A DNA stretch of 64,000 nucleotides from Mangrovibrevibacter kandeliae (GCF_024519155.1 NZ_JANIFJ010000009.1:1-64000); one strand, 5' to 3'; positions 51,592 to 62,264 are shown, counted from the first letter of the stretch. Translations and numbers: made by a program. The notes: a model not told the origin generated them from the sequence alone.

Positions 51592-51652
51592 CGACATGCT
51601 CCGGATTGTCTGGATTGGAACGCGGACGCTTGTTCCCGGCTGATCCCGCTGG

Positions 51653-52759
51653 TCACGGCGAGCTGGGAGGAGGAGATGCGGTCGGCGCCGCATCGAACAG
51701 GAAGAGCGCGCTCGACGGCACGCGAACGGTGACCGGGGTTCCGGGCGGGTGCGCGACCGCAGCGTCGACGTGAATGTCGCGGTCGCCGATGACGACCAGA
51801 TGACGCCACAGGCCGCCGGGATAGCTCACCGTCCGCACCACCCCGACGAGGTCGAGCGCGCCATCGACGGGCGCGGCATCGGCCGGCAGCAGCACCGCCG
51901 CCTCGCTGCGGAAGCGAGCCTCGAAGCGCCCCGATGTCAGGTTGCGGCCGTGAACCGGCACCGCGGCCGGGGCATTGGCCGCGCCGGCGGCGAGGTGGAC
52001 GTCCTGACCGGTCACGGTACCGCGCAGCTCGAGGACGTTCTCGGCCCCCATGAAGGCCGCCACGAAGGCCGAGGCCGGATGATTGTAGACACGGTCGGGC
52101 GTGCCCGCCTGCGCGATCCGCCCCCGGTCGATGAGGACGATGCGGTCGGCCATCACCATCGCCTCCTCGCGGTCATGGGTGACGTGGACGGCGGTGATGC
52201 CGAGCCGTGACTGGAGCGCGCGGATCTCGTGCCGCAAGGTGAGCCGCACGCGCGCGTCGAGATTGGACAGCGGCTCGTCGAGAAGCAGGACCTGCGGCTC
52301 GATCGCCAGCGCCCGGCCGAGCGCGACGCGCTGGCGCTGGCCGCCGGACAGTTGCGCCGGCTTGCGCTCCTGCAGCCCTTCGAGCCCGAGCAGCGCCTGC
52401 ATCTCGGCGACTCTCCGCGCGATCTCCGGCTTCGCCACGCGCCGCAGCTTCAATCCATAGCCGATGGTCTGCGCCACCGTCATGTGCGGCCAGAGCGCGT
52501 AGGACTGGAACACCAGGGCCATGCCGCGCCGGTCGGGCGGGCGGCGCGTGATGTCCGAGCCGGCCAGCACCACCTCGCCCTCGCTGGGATCCGCGAAGCC
52601 GGCGATCGTGCGCAGCAGGGTGGTCTTGCCGCAGCCCGACGCGCCGAGCAGCGCGACGAACTCGCCCTCGCACACCTCGAGGCTCAGCGCGTCGAGCACC
52701 CGGTTCCCGCCGTAGCCGACGGTCAGGTCGCGAATCTGAAGAAAGGCAGGGTCGCTCAT
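51653..52759 (-). CDS. ABC transporter ATP-binding protein (PotA/FbpC type)
   Basis: A 368-residue ATPase. Walker A GASGCGKTT (about 38-46), signature LSGGQRQRVALGRAL (about 137), Walker B VLLLDEPLSNLD, switch His VTHDREEA, then a TOBE-like domain after about 240 (LELRGTVTGQDVHLAAG). First gene of ATPase-SBP-permease-permease-LacI. The ATG at 52759 lacks a clear ribosome site and lies only nine bases from the palindrome at 52769-52782. Confidence 0.92.
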   Translation of the reverse strand: MSDPAFLQIRDLTVGYGGNRVLDALSLEVCEGEFVALLGASGCGKTTLLRTIAGFADPSEGEVVLAGSDITRRPPDRRGMALVFQSYALWPHMTVAQTIGYGLKLRRVAKPEIARRVAEMQALLGLEGLQERKPAQLSGGQRQRVALGRALAIEPQVLLLDEPLSNLDARVRLTLRHEIRALQSRLGITAVHVTHDREEAMVMADRIVLIDRGRIAQAGTPDRVYNHPASAFVAAFMGAENVLELRGTVTGQDVHLAAGAANAPAAVPVHGRNLTSGRFEARFRSEAAVLLPADAAPVDGALDLVGVVRTVSYPGGLWRHLVVIGDRDIHVDAAVAHPPGTPVTVRVPSSALFLFDAAPTASPPPSSP

Positions 52760-52768
52760 GCTGGTGAT

Positions 52769-52782
52769 TGCACAGCTGTGCA
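52769..52782. promoter_or_regulatory. Palindromic operator candidate upstream of the import operon
   Basis: TGCACAGCTGTGCA is a perfect 14-bp palindrome nine bases before the ATPase start. Its size and symmetry fit a LacI-family site, although such sites usually have CG, not GC, at the centre. The operon encodes its own LacI regulator as the last coupled gene. The divergent dehydratase gene starts 175 bases away and could share control. Confidence 0.5.
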
Positions 52783-52956
52783 GTTTGCTCCGGTGCCTGT
52801 GGGCGGCGGTGCTTCTCTAGCGGCGCTGTTCAACGATCGTATGACAGAATGGGGAGCGGCCACGGTTGTCGCGCGCTTCCAGTCGGCGTAAGGGCTGAAC
52901 GGTATACACTGCCGGTCCAGCCGCCTCGCGGCCCGCCGCACCCGATGGACGCTGCC

Positions 52957-53943
52957 ATGACATCGATCCAGCCTTCGCCAGCCGTTTCGCTCCCCGAGTT
53001 TGCAGACGTCGCGGCCGCTCGCGCGCGCCTCGAGGGCGTAGCGCATCGAACGCCCGTCCTGTCCTCGCGGCTCGTGAACGAGCGCGTGGGCGGCACGCTG
53101 TTCTTCAAGTGCGAGAACCTGCAGCGTGCCGGAGCCTTCAAGTTTCGCGGTGCATACAATGCGATCGCCTCACTCGACCCTGCCACGCGCAGGCGCGGCG
53201 TCCTCGCCTTCTCGTCCGGCAACCATGCGCAGGCGATCGCGCTCGCTGCGCGTATACTGGAAACGCCGGCGACCATCCTGATGCCGCTGGACGCTCCGGC
53301 CGTGAAGCTCACCGCCACGCGCGACTACGGCGCCGAGGTCGTCACCTTCGACCGCTACAGCGAGGACCGCGAGGCGCTGTCGGCGCGCCTCGCCAGCGAA
53401 CGCGGGCTGACGCTGATCCCGCCCTTCGACCATCCTGACGTGATCGCCGGCCAGGGCACCGCCGCGGCCGAGCTCTTCGAGGAGGTCGGCGCGCTGGATC
53501 TGCTGCTCGTCTGTGTCGGCGGCGGCGGGCTTTTGGCCGGCAGCGCACTCAGCGCAGCCGAACTCTCGCCGGGCTGCCGGGTCATCGGCGTCGAGCCGGA
53601 AGCCGGCGACGACGGGCGCCAGTCCTTCCAGAAGGGCGAGATCGTCACCATTCCCGTCCCGCGCTCGATCGCGGACGGGGCGCTGACGACCCATCTCGGC
53701 AAGCTCACCTTCGCGCTGATCCAGCGGCTCGTCTCCGACATCGTCGCCGTGCCCGATTCCGCCCTCGTCGAGACCATGCGGGTCTTTGCCGAGCGGATGA
53801 AGCTCGTCGTCGAGCCGACCGGATGCCTCGCCGCGAGCGCTGCGCTCTCCGGCGCCGTCGACTGCCGCGGCAAGCGCGTCGGCATCATCGTCAGCGGCGG
53901 CAACGTCGACGTCGCGAGCTACGCCCGCCTGCTCGCCGGCTGA
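52957..53943 (+). CDS. Threonine/serine dehydratase-type PLP enzyme
   Basis: A 328-residue fold-type II PLP enzyme. The PLP Lys is in RAGAFKFRGAYNA (about residue 58), the phosphate-binding Gly loop in CVGGGGLLAG (about 180), and the substrate loop in FSSGNHAQA. It has no C-terminal ACT domain, so it is of the catabolic, serine-racemase or hydroxyaspartate-dehydratase sort rather than biosynthetic IlvA. ATG at 52957 is used; 52945 is also in frame. Divergent from the import operon that ends in dgcN, which suggests a shared amino-acid role. Confidence 0.85.
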   Translation: MTSIQPSPAVSLPEFADVAAARARLEGVAHRTPVLSSRLVNERVGGTLFFKCENLQRAGAFKFRGAYNAIASLDPATRRRGVLAFSSGNHAQAIALAARILETPATILMPLDAPAVKLTATRDYGAEVVTFDRYSEDREALSARLASERGLTLIPPFDHPDVIAGQGTAAAELFEEVGALDLLLVCVGGGGLLAGSALSAAELSPGCRVIGVEPEAGDDGRQSFQKGEIVTIPVPRSIADGALTTHLGKLTFALIQRLVSDIVAVPDSALVETMRVFAERMKLVVEPTGCLAASAALSGAVDCRGKRVGIIVSGGNVDVASYARLLAG

Positions 53944-54008
53944 CGCGGCTCTTCTCGAACCGGCGCCGGCGCGGCGCCGCAATCGCTTTTGTGTACATGA
54001 GGACCCCG

Positions 54009-55007
54009 ATGCGCCTGCCCAAGCTGGACCCGTTCGTGCTCGCTCTCGCGGCGGCCGTGCTGCTGGCCCTCGCCTGGCCCGCGCCGGGCGAGACCGGCGG
54101 CCTGCTGCACTGGGAGTGGATCACCACCTACGGGGTCTGCGGCGTCTTCTTCCTCTACGGGCTGACGCTGGCGCCCGAGCGCATGCGGGCCGGCCTGTGG
54201 CGATGGAAGGCGCATCTGGCCATCGTCGTCACGACCTTCGCGGTCTTTCCGCTGGTGGTGCTGGCGATCGAAGCGGTCCTGCCGGAGGCGCTGCCGGATG
54301 CGGCCATCATCGGCTTCTTCTACGTCGCCGCCCTGCCGTCGACCGTCTCCTCCTCCGTCGCCATGGTGTCGCTCGCCCGCGGCAACATTCCCGTCGCGAT
54401 CTTCAACGCCACGCTGTCGAGCCTGCTCGGCGTCTTCCTCACCCCGCTGCTGATGGCCTGGTATCTCCAGTCGAGCGGAGCGCCCTTCCCGCTCCTGCCG
54501 ACCATCACCAAGGTCGTCCTCCTGGTGCTGGTGCCGATCCTTCTCGGCCAGATCGGCCGGCGCTGGCTCGCCGGCTGGGCGCAGCGCAACGGCCGCTGGA
54601 TCAAGCTCGCCGACCGGGCGATCATCCTCGCCATCGTCTACGGCGCCTTCTGCGATTCCGTGGCTGAAGGCGTGTGGACGCAGAACGATCCCGTCGTGGT
54701 GGTCGAGATCGCGGTCGGCGTGATCCTGCTCTTCTTCGTCGTCTATGCCCTCGTGACGGTCGGCACGCGGCTGTTCGGACTGCCGCGTGAAGACCGGATC
54801 GCGGTGCAGTTCTGCGGCTCCAAGAAGTCGCTGGCGACGGGCGTGCCGCTGGCGCCGGTGATCTTCGCCGGCCGGCCGGATGTCGGCCTGATCATCCTGC
54901 CGATCATGCTGTTCCACTTCTTCCAGCTCTTGATCGTCTCGTTCATCGCCGCCCGCTACGCGCGGGAGGCGGACGACGTCGCCGCGGCGCGGCCGTCGGA
55001 GGCCTGA
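54009..55007 (+). CDS. YfeH-like bile acid:sodium symporter family protein
   Basis: A 332-residue membrane protein with about ten spans, the same length as E. coli YfeH (SBF-like family). Marks are YGVCGVFFLYGLTLAPERMRAGL, YVAALPSTVSSSVAMVSLARGN and FCGSKKSLATGVPLAPVIF, the two crossing motifs of the fold. The transported ion or acid is unknown. ATG at 54009 has GAGG six bases upstream, better than the ATG at 53997. It lies 65 bases after the dehydratase gene on the same strand and may be co-transcribed. Confidence 0.85.
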   Translation: MRLPKLDPFVLALAAAVLLALAWPAPGETGGLLHWEWITTYGVCGVFFLYGLTLAPERMRAGLWRWKAHLAIVVTTFAVFPLVVLAIEAVLPEALPDAAIIGFFYVAALPSTVSSSVAMVSLARGNIPVAIFNATLSSLLGVFLTPLLMAWYLQSSGAPFPLLPTITKVVLLVLVPILLGQIGRRWLAGWAQRNGRWIKLADRAIILAIVYGAFCDSVAEGVWTQNDPVVVVEIAVGVILLFFVVYALVTVGTRLFGLPREDRIAVQFCGSKKSLATGVPLAPVIFAGRPDVGLIILPIMLFHFFQLLIVSFIAARYAREADDVAAARPSEA

Positions 55008-55388
55008 GGCGGCGATTCGGCCGACACTGTCGACCGTATCGCGAGCAGCGACGGTCGGACCGCTGCCGCGTCGTCTGTCGTCGACCGCGGCGCGTTTGCT
55101 TCCGGTTCACCCTCGTGCCTGCATGAACCAGACTTTGGCGCGCACAGCGCTCTCGCTGGGCCGCCTTCGCCTGTCGATCTCACGCGTCCGCAGACCCTTC
55201 CAGGGGGTGGGGCGGCGGCGGGGCTCAAGCCCGGTGATCGAACCCGCCCCGGTCGATCGCCTCGGGAGGCTGATGACCCGCCTGCGGCCGACATCGCGCG
55301 CGACACCGGGGCATCGACAACGGCGCGCAGTGCGGGATGCCTTGGGCGCGCCCGGCGGTGGTCGCGCTCGTGCAAGAGCGGGCAAAGC
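55008..55388. other. Intergenic gap before the tRNA gene
   Basis: No gene with convincing codon use, no recognisable RNA and no strong hairpin is visible in these 381 bases. They hold the end of the yfeH-like transcript and the 3' flank of the leftward tRNA gene. Confidence 0.5.
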
Positions 55389-55464
55389 TGGTGGGCCCGG
55401 CAGGACTCGAACCTGCAACCAAGCGGTTATGAGCCGCCGGCTCTAACCATTGAGCTACAGGCCC
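55389..55464 (-). tRNA. ileX: tRNA-Ile2 (anticodon CAU)
   Basis: The reverse strand folds into a full cloverleaf of 76 bases: acceptor GGGCCTG/CGGGCCC with one G-U pair, D arm GCTC/GAGC, anticodon stem GGCGG/CCGCT around loop CUCAUAA (anticodon CAU), T arm GCAGG/CCTGC with loop TTCGAGT, discriminator A and encoded CCA. CAU could mean Met, but the body, above all the CTCATAA loop flanked by GGCGG and CCGCTTGG, resembles tRNA-Ile2, whose C34 is changed to lysidine by TilS to read AUA. Not initiator type: the stem lacks three G-C pairs. Confidence 0.88.
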
Positions 55465-55627
55465 CACTCTTCCCGCGTAGCCGAATTGCGACAGGGCCTC
55501 AAGGGCGGACGGCGGGCGCGGCGCCGGGGCTCGCCACACGATGTGGACCGTCGCCCCGGAGCAGGCGATCGGGAGCGGTCGATACCCCGCCCGCTCCCGG
55601 AGGTCATCGCCGCTTCGGCTCGATCCG

Positions 55628-56185
55628 CTATCGACGCTCGCGCACGCTGATCACCGGGCAGCCCCCGCGCTGGGCGAAGCGGATCTCGGCGTAACGGCCC
55701 CGGCGCACGCCCCCGACGGTCACGCTGCGCCGATCCTGATCGACGAGGCGCTGGCGGTGCATTCCCATGTAGTCGGCCTTGCGCAGCGCCTCGCGGGGCG
55801 AGCAGCTCATCCGGTCGAGATACCGATCGTAGCGACGATCCCAGCGATCGTCGCGTCGCTCGTGACGATCGTCGCGTCTGCCGTCGCGTCGGTCGGCCCT
55901 GTCGTCGCGATGGTCGTCGCGGTCATCGTGCCGGTCGGCACGGTCGTCCCGACGATCGTTCCGATCGTCGTGGCGGCCCGAACGGTCGTCGTGCCGATTG
56001 TCCCGTGAGTCGCGACGGTCGTCCGGCTGGTCCGCCGGCGCCGCAGCGGGCGGCCGGATCACCGGGGCGTTGTTGGAGAGAGGCTTGGGCGAGCCTTCCG
56101 CAAGAGCGTCGGTCGCCAGCTGGGCCGAGCCGACCATCAGAAGCAGCATCGCGGTCGTCAGCCTGGTCATCGTCCTGCGCATCAT
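55628..56185 (-). CDS. Exported Asp/Arg/His-rich low-complexity protein
   Basis: A 185-residue protein with a Sec signal (about 1-30, MLLLMVGSAQLATDALA), a Pro/Ala segment, then about 65 residues (55-120) of repeated charged units such as RHDDRNDRRDDR and DHRDDRADRRDGR, and a normal C-terminal domain of about 60 residues with two Cys (SCSPREALRKADYMGMHRQRL ... GGCPVISVRERR). The DNA is likewise repetitive (gacgatcgtcgcg-type units, about 55830-56030). The Cys-bearing domain resembles small periplasmic domains seen in rhizobia; the repeat may bind metal or polyanion. Function unknown. Confidence 0.75.
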   Translation of the reverse strand: MMRRTMTRLTTAMLLLMVGSAQLATDALAEGSPKPLSNNAPVIRPPAAAPADQPDDRRDSRDNRHDDRSGRHDDRNDRRDDRADRHDDRDDHRDDRADRRDGRRDDRHERRDDRWDRRYDRYLDRMSCSPREALRKADYMGMHRQRLVDQDRRSVTVGGVRRGRYAEIRFAQRGGCPVISVRERR

Positions 56186-56286
56186 GGCCTTCCTCCCCTG
56201 TCCGCGCCCCTCGGGCGACGTGATGTGCCGTGTTCTAGCGCGAGGCGATTGAACGGGAACGGAAGGCGCCGTTCATGGTGAATTCA

Positions 56287-56646
56287 TCAGCCCGCCGGTC
56301 GCTCGTAGGCGGTGATGCGGCTGATCCAACCGTCGTCGATGTCGAAGAACAAGGCCGCCGCACGGCGGGTGCGCGCACCGTCCGGCGCTGCATCGAGGCG
56401 CAGCGTGCATTCAAGCGCGGCCCGCGGCGCATCCTCGGTGCGGAACACGGCGAGATCCTCGAGGGTGCGGCGCCCTTTGCGCGCCTGCAGCGCAAGATGC
56501 TCATGCACCGCCTGCCGGCCGATCAGGCGCTCCCCGCCTGCCGGGTCGTAGGCGACGTCCTCGGCAAGCAAGCCGGCGAGACCGCTCCAGTCGCTCGCAT
56601 TGAAGGCCTCGACGAAGCGTCGGACGGCAAATTCGATATCACTCAA
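56287..56646 (-). CDS. SnoaL/NTF2-like protein
   Basis: A 119-residue alpha+beta cone-fold protein (DIEFAVRRFVEAFNASDWSGLAGLLAEDVAYDP ... GRQAVHEHL ... FFDIDDGWISRITAYE), of the SnoaL-like group that includes small isomerases and cyclases. TTG at 56646 is chosen because GGGAG lies six bases upstream; GTG at 56673 is in frame but has no ribosome site. It follows the HlyU-like gene. The substrate is unknown. Confidence 0.78.
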   Translation of the reverse strand: MSDIEFAVRRFVEAFNASDWSGLAGLLAEDVAYDPAGGERLIGRQAVHEHLALQARKGRRTLEDLAVFRTEDAPRAALECTLRLDAAPDGARTRRAAALFFDIDDGWISRITAYERPAG

Positions 56647-56686
56647 CGGTTTCTCCCTGCCCGTCGCTGTCACCCGAAGCCGCGGC

Positions 56687-56983
56687 TCAGGATGCCAGCA
56701 GCGCGTCGCCCTGTTCGTCGATCACCTGCCGCGCCTTGCGCAGCGCGTACTGCACGGCCTCGTCCTCGGTCGGAAACATGTCGGCCCGCACCAGGCGGTG
56801 ACTGCGCACTTCACCGTCGACCGCCTTGGTGATCTCGGCCGCCAGCCGATACTGGCTGCCGTCCTTGATCGGCGTCGGCGTGATGGTGAAGCCCTCGTAG
56901 ACTTCGCCCGCCGCGGCGCGGGCTTCGGGAGCGGTCTGGCGATCGCGATCACCACCGCCGAAGAGCTTTTTCAGGAAGGACAT
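56687..56983 (-). CDS. HlyU-family protein
   Basis: A 98-residue protein starting MSFLKKLFGGG, with YEGFTITPTPIKDGSQYRLAAEITK, HRLVRADMFPTEDEAVQYALRKARQVIDEQG. This matches the HlyU family (named for a Vibrio haemolysin activator, although that name covers unrelated proteins). It is common as a single gene in alphaproteobacteria; function there is not known. Confidence 0.8.
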   Translation of the reverse strand: MSFLKKLFGGGDRDRQTAPEARAAAGEVYEGFTITPTPIKDGSQYRLAAEITKAVDGEVRSHRLVRADMFPTEDEAVQYALRKARQVIDEQGDALLAS

Positions 56984-57022
56984 GGGCGCTCGTCAGGTTG
57001 TTGGACGCCGGAAGATGGGGCG

Positions 57023-57631
57023 TCAATCGAACTCGGCGAGCCGCAGTTCGAAGTCCTGCGCCGCCATCGGCTGCACCAGAACCTCCGCGCCATGGTCGGC
57101 AACGAGGCGATAACCGGTCGGCGTCGGTTCGCGGTGGATGCGCACGGACATCGCGTTGACGTCGATCACCCAGAGCTCGCGCACGCCAAAGACGGAGAAG
57201 AGGCTCGCCTTGCGGCCTTGGTCGTAGGCAAGGCTGGTGTCGGAGATCTCGATCGCGAGGAGGCAGGTTTCGCCGTCGAGTCGCTCGAGCCCGAGGGCTT
57301 TCTCGTAAAGCACGAAATCCGGCTCGAGAAAGGTGTCGACCGACAGGGTGAACGTGGTTTCCGGTGTGAAGGCGATGGTCGCCGGCAGCTTGGTCGCCAG
57401 TTGCATCATAACCCAGGTCTTCATCCGCTCGTGCCGGATGCCTTTGGACGCCATCGGTACGAGCTCTCCGCCGATCAATTCGACGCGCTCGTCCTCGTCC
57501 ATGATCCCAGCTTCGACCATCGCCCGAATTTCAGCAACGCTGAAGGGCCGACGGCGCAGGCCTTCGGCCGCCTGGGTCGTCTTCGGCTGCGGCGGTGCCT
57601 TGTCCAGGGTCATGCGGAACGGAGCGTTCAT
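57023..57631 (-). CDS. Uma2-family (DUF820) PD-(D/E)XK protein
   Basis: A 202-residue protein with the Uma2 fold. PFSVAEIRAMVEAGIMDEDERVELIGGELV opens the domain; EPDFVLYEK and LLAIEISDTSLAYDQGRKASLF carry the Asp, Glu and Lys of a restriction-nuclease-like site (D near 108, E-I-S near 133, K near 146), and REHWVIDV-like RELWVIDV closes it. Such genes are frequent in cyanobacteria and rarer in proteobacteria; the function is unknown. Confidence 0.82.
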   Translation of the reverse strand: MNAPFRMTLDKAPPQPKTTQAAEGLRRRPFSVAEIRAMVEAGIMDEDERVELIGGELVPMASKGIRHERMKTWVMMQLATKLPATIAFTPETTFTLSVDTFLEPDFVLYEKALGLERLDGETCLLAIEISDTSLAYDQGRKASLFSVFGVRELWVIDVNAMSVRIHREPTPTGYRLVADHGAEVLVQPMAAQDFELRLAEFD

Positions 57632-57743
57632 GCGCTCAGCCTAGCACCAGGATGCCGCTCCCCTCCAGCCCGCCGGTGTTCAAGTCGCAGGCCATGCCGT
57701 GACCCCGTCGCCTCTCGACCCTCCCAATGCGGAACCGCGCAGG

Positions 57744-57803
57744 CTTCCGGCTCCGGAAGTCCGCTGCAGGACGATGCCGTGCCTCATCGGCTTCGGCATC
57801 GTC
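57744..57803 (-). terminator. Two hairpins downstream of rpoD
   Basis: The first after the rpoD stop pairs GACGATGCCG (57770-57779) with CGGCATCGTC (57794-57803), a perfect 10-bp stem with a 14-base loop. The second pairs CTTCCGG (57744-57750) with CCGGAAG (57753-57759). Neither has a U tract. They probably mark the end of the rpoD transcript. Confidence 0.5.
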
Positions 57804-57813
57804 GTGCGGAGGG

Positions 57814-59814
<2,001 letters not shown>

Positions 59815-60131
59815 ACTGTGTCTTCTCCAGTTCACGCCGGGTGCCGGTCGTTGCGACCGACGATCGTCCGGCGCGAATCGCCACCTGCCGGACATACCCC
59901 GAGACCTGTAAACGTCCGCTTAACCATAATAGGGTCGGTTCAGCCGAACGGGTTTATCGCGACCGCGCTCGTCGAGGATCGAAGGCAACGCCATTCTGGA
60001 CCCGCGAGACTCTCGGTTTGTGGTGTTTGGTATATCCGAACGGCGAGTCAAGCCCTCATCGGCGGAAATAGTATACATCCGGAAGCCTACCCGAGGCTTG
60101 CTCAGTGCTCAGTTGAGCCGGCCACGGGCGC
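59815..60131. promoter_or_regulatory. dnaG-rpoD intergenic region (317 bases), rpoD promoter
   Basis: It is richer in A+T than its surroundings. A -10-like TATTAT lies on the minus strand at 59931-59926, about 110 bases upstream of rpoD, but without a good -35; a TTGACT lies further up at about 60051-60046 with no well spaced -10. So a promoter is likely but the exact one is not settled. I see no gene here. Confidence 0.45.
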
Positions 60132-62078
60132 TCAAATCGACTTTGCCGGCCGACCCGAGAGAACTCCGAAACCGTCCACCAGAGCTTCCATGCCGCTCAG
60201 ACTTTCGATCTCGCGTTTGACCTCGATCATGTGGGCATAGACGGCTTCGGTCGGATCCTGTCCCAGCGCCTCTTCCGCCATTCGGAGTTCCCTATGTAGG
60301 GCGAGGAAGCGGTGATGCAAGTGAAGCGCCTGACGCACGGCCTCGCGGGCGTCCTCGGGCGCGGCCTCCGGCAGGAACGGCCAGAGCCGAACCAGGCGGA
60401 CCTTGGCTTCCATTTTCTCGAAGATGGTGCCGCCGCCGCGCCGTTCAAGCGTCTCGAGCAGTTCGTCGCGGTCGGCCGGATGGCTGTCGGCGTAGATGTC
60501 CAACACCAGCGAGCGCAGCTGGTCGAGCTCGCCGTGCGGGAGCTCGACGTCGGCGAAGTAATCGAAGGCTTCGTCGAACAGCGTCGGATGGTTGATGAAG
60601 CCGATCACGATGGCGGTCTCGCGCAGCGAGGGCGCACCCGCTCCGCCCCGCTGCATCAACGGCGAGCGGACAAGCCGGTCGGAGGCCATCGCACGCCGTC
60701 CCGCTGCGCCGCCGCGTGGCCGCCCTCCCCCGTTGAAGCGGCCGCGCTCACCGCGCTCTCCGCCATCGCCACGCCGGCGCGGCTCGGACGGTCCGGTGCC
60801 GAAGAAGCCGCGCAGTCGCTCCTCGACATCCTGCAGGTAGTGGCGGCGCACGCTCTCGTCGCCCACCTGCCGCACCAGATCCTTGAGGCGGCGTTCGAGG
60901 TCGGCGCGACGCTCCGGCGTGTCGAAGACGCCGCTCGCCGTCTCGCGCATCCACAGGAGGTCGGCGAGCGGTCGCGCCGCCTGCAGGACCGCCGCGAAGG
61001 CGTCGGGCCCTCCGGCGCGCACGAGATCGTCCGGATCCTGCCCGCCCGGCAGCAGCGCAAAGCGCAGCGAGCGGCCGGGGGCGAGCTTCCGCAGAGCGAT
61101 CTCGGCGGCGCGATAGGCCGCCTTCGTGCCGGCGGCATCGCCGTCGAAGCAGAGCACCGGCTCCCCGGTGCTGCGCCAGAGAAGCTCGAGCTGGCGCTCC
61201 GTCAGCGCGGTGCCGAGCGGGGCGACGGCATGGCCGAAGCCCGCCTGCGCCAGCGCGATGACGTCCATGTAGCCCTCGACGACGAGCAGCGTGCCGGCCG
61301 CCTTCGCGGCGCGGCGCGCGTTGGCGAGGTTGAAGAGGGTGGAGCCCTTGCTGAAGACCTCCGTCTCCGGCGAGTTCAGGTATTTCGCCGGCACGCCCGG
61401 CTGCAGCGCGCGGCCGCCGAAGGCGATCGCCTTGTCGTGAAGGTCGCGGATCGGGAACATCACCCGGTCGCGGAAGCGGTCGTAGGACACCGGAATGTCC
61501 GGCCCGTGCACGACGAGGCCGGCCGCCTCCATCTCGGCCTTGCCGACGCCCCTTCCGGCGAGAAACTCCTTCAGCCGGTTGCGGCTGTCGGGCGCAAATC
61601 CCATCCCGAACGCCTTCTGGGTCGCCGGGTTGAGACCACGGTCGCGCAGATAGGCGCGCGCCTTCGAGCCGTCCGCTTCCTGCAGCTGCGCCTGGAAGAA
61701 CTCGGCGGCGAGCCGCAGCGCGTCCATCACCGTGGCACGCTGCTTCTCGCGCCGCTCCGCATCCGGGTCGCGCGCCGGCATCGCCAGCCCCGCGTCCGCT
61801 GCGAGCCGTTCCACCGCCTCGGGAAAGGACAGGCCCTCCGCCTCGGTGAGGAAACGGAAGTGGTCGCCCGAGACGCCGCAGCCGAAACAGTGGTAGCGGC
61901 CCTTGGCGTCCTCGCAGTGGAAGGAGGGCGACTTTTCCGAATGGAAGGGGCAGCAGGCCCAGAAGTCGCCGCGCGCGGGCTGCGACTTGCGCCGGTCGAA
62001 GGTCACGCGCCGGCCGATCACCTCGGAGATCGGAACCCGCTGGCGGATGTCGTCGAGAAAGGTCGGCGGGAACTTCAT
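60132..62078 (-). CDS. dnaG: DNA primase
   Basis: A 648-residue primase that makes RNA primers at the replication fork. The CHC2 zinc site is complete (Cys43, His46, Cys64, Cys67 in CPFH and CFGC). The TOPRIM core has LLVVEGYMDVIALAQAGF and CFDGDAAGTKAAYRAA, with RNA-polymerase-like sequence before it. A disordered Gly/Arg-rich linker (RRGDGGERGERGRFNGGGRPRGG) leads to the C-terminal DnaB-binding helical domain. ATG at 62078 begins the conserved MKFPPTFLDDIRQRVPI. It lies upstream of rpoD on the same strand. Confidence 0.97.
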   Translation of the reverse strand: MKFPPTFLDDIRQRVPISEVIGRRVTFDRRKSQPARGDFWACCPFHSEKSPSFHCEDAKGRYHCFGCGVSGDHFRFLTEAEGLSFPEAVERLAADAGLAMPARDPDAERREKQRATVMDALRLAAEFFQAQLQEADGSKARAYLRDRGLNPATQKAFGMGFAPDSRNRLKEFLAGRGVGKAEMEAAGLVVHGPDIPVSYDRFRDRVMFPIRDLHDKAIAFGGRALQPGVPAKYLNSPETEVFSKGSTLFNLANARRAAKAAGTLLVVEGYMDVIALAQAGFGHAVAPLGTALTERQLELLWRSTGEPVLCFDGDAAGTKAAYRAAEIALRKLAPGRSLRFALLPGGQDPDDLVRAGGPDAFAAVLQAARPLADLLWMRETASGVFDTPERRADLERRLKDLVRQVGDESVRRHYLQDVEERLRGFFGTGPSEPRRRGDGGERGERGRFNGGGRPRGGAAGRRAMASDRLVRSPLMQRGGAGAPSLRETAIVIGFINHPTLFDEAFDYFADVELPHGELDQLRSLVLDIYADSHPADRDELLETLERRGGGTIFEKMEAKVRLVRLWPFLPEAAPEDAREAVRQALHLHHRFLALHRELRMAEEALGQDPTEAVYAHMIEVKREIESLSGMEALVDGFGVLSGRPAKSI

Positions 62079-62264
62079 CGGGCCTCTCTAGCACGGCGCG
62101 CAAGCCGGCGATCCGAAAAGCGGTTTTCCACAGTGCCGCACAGCCACCGCGTCACGGCCCGGAGCGCCGCGACCCTGCCCTGCGCCGCGCGCATACCAGC
62201 CGGCCGCCGATCCGCTTTAAGCTCGGCCCCCGCTTCTCCCCCCTTGCAGACCGGATGACACGCC

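Noticed and set aside
55389-55464. tRNA-Met, because the anticodon is CAU
   Set aside because: The body matches tRNA-Ile2 much better, and there is no initiator-type anticodon stem. Presence of TilS cannot be checked here, so some doubt stays.
55830-56030. Possible CRISPR array or tandem DNA repeat
   Set aside because: The short repeats are irregular, lack uniform spacers and are the codons of the Asp/Arg-rich protein on the minus strand.
60312-62258. A 648-codon plus-strand frame over dnaG
   Set aside because: Antisense shadow of DNA primase; no motif.
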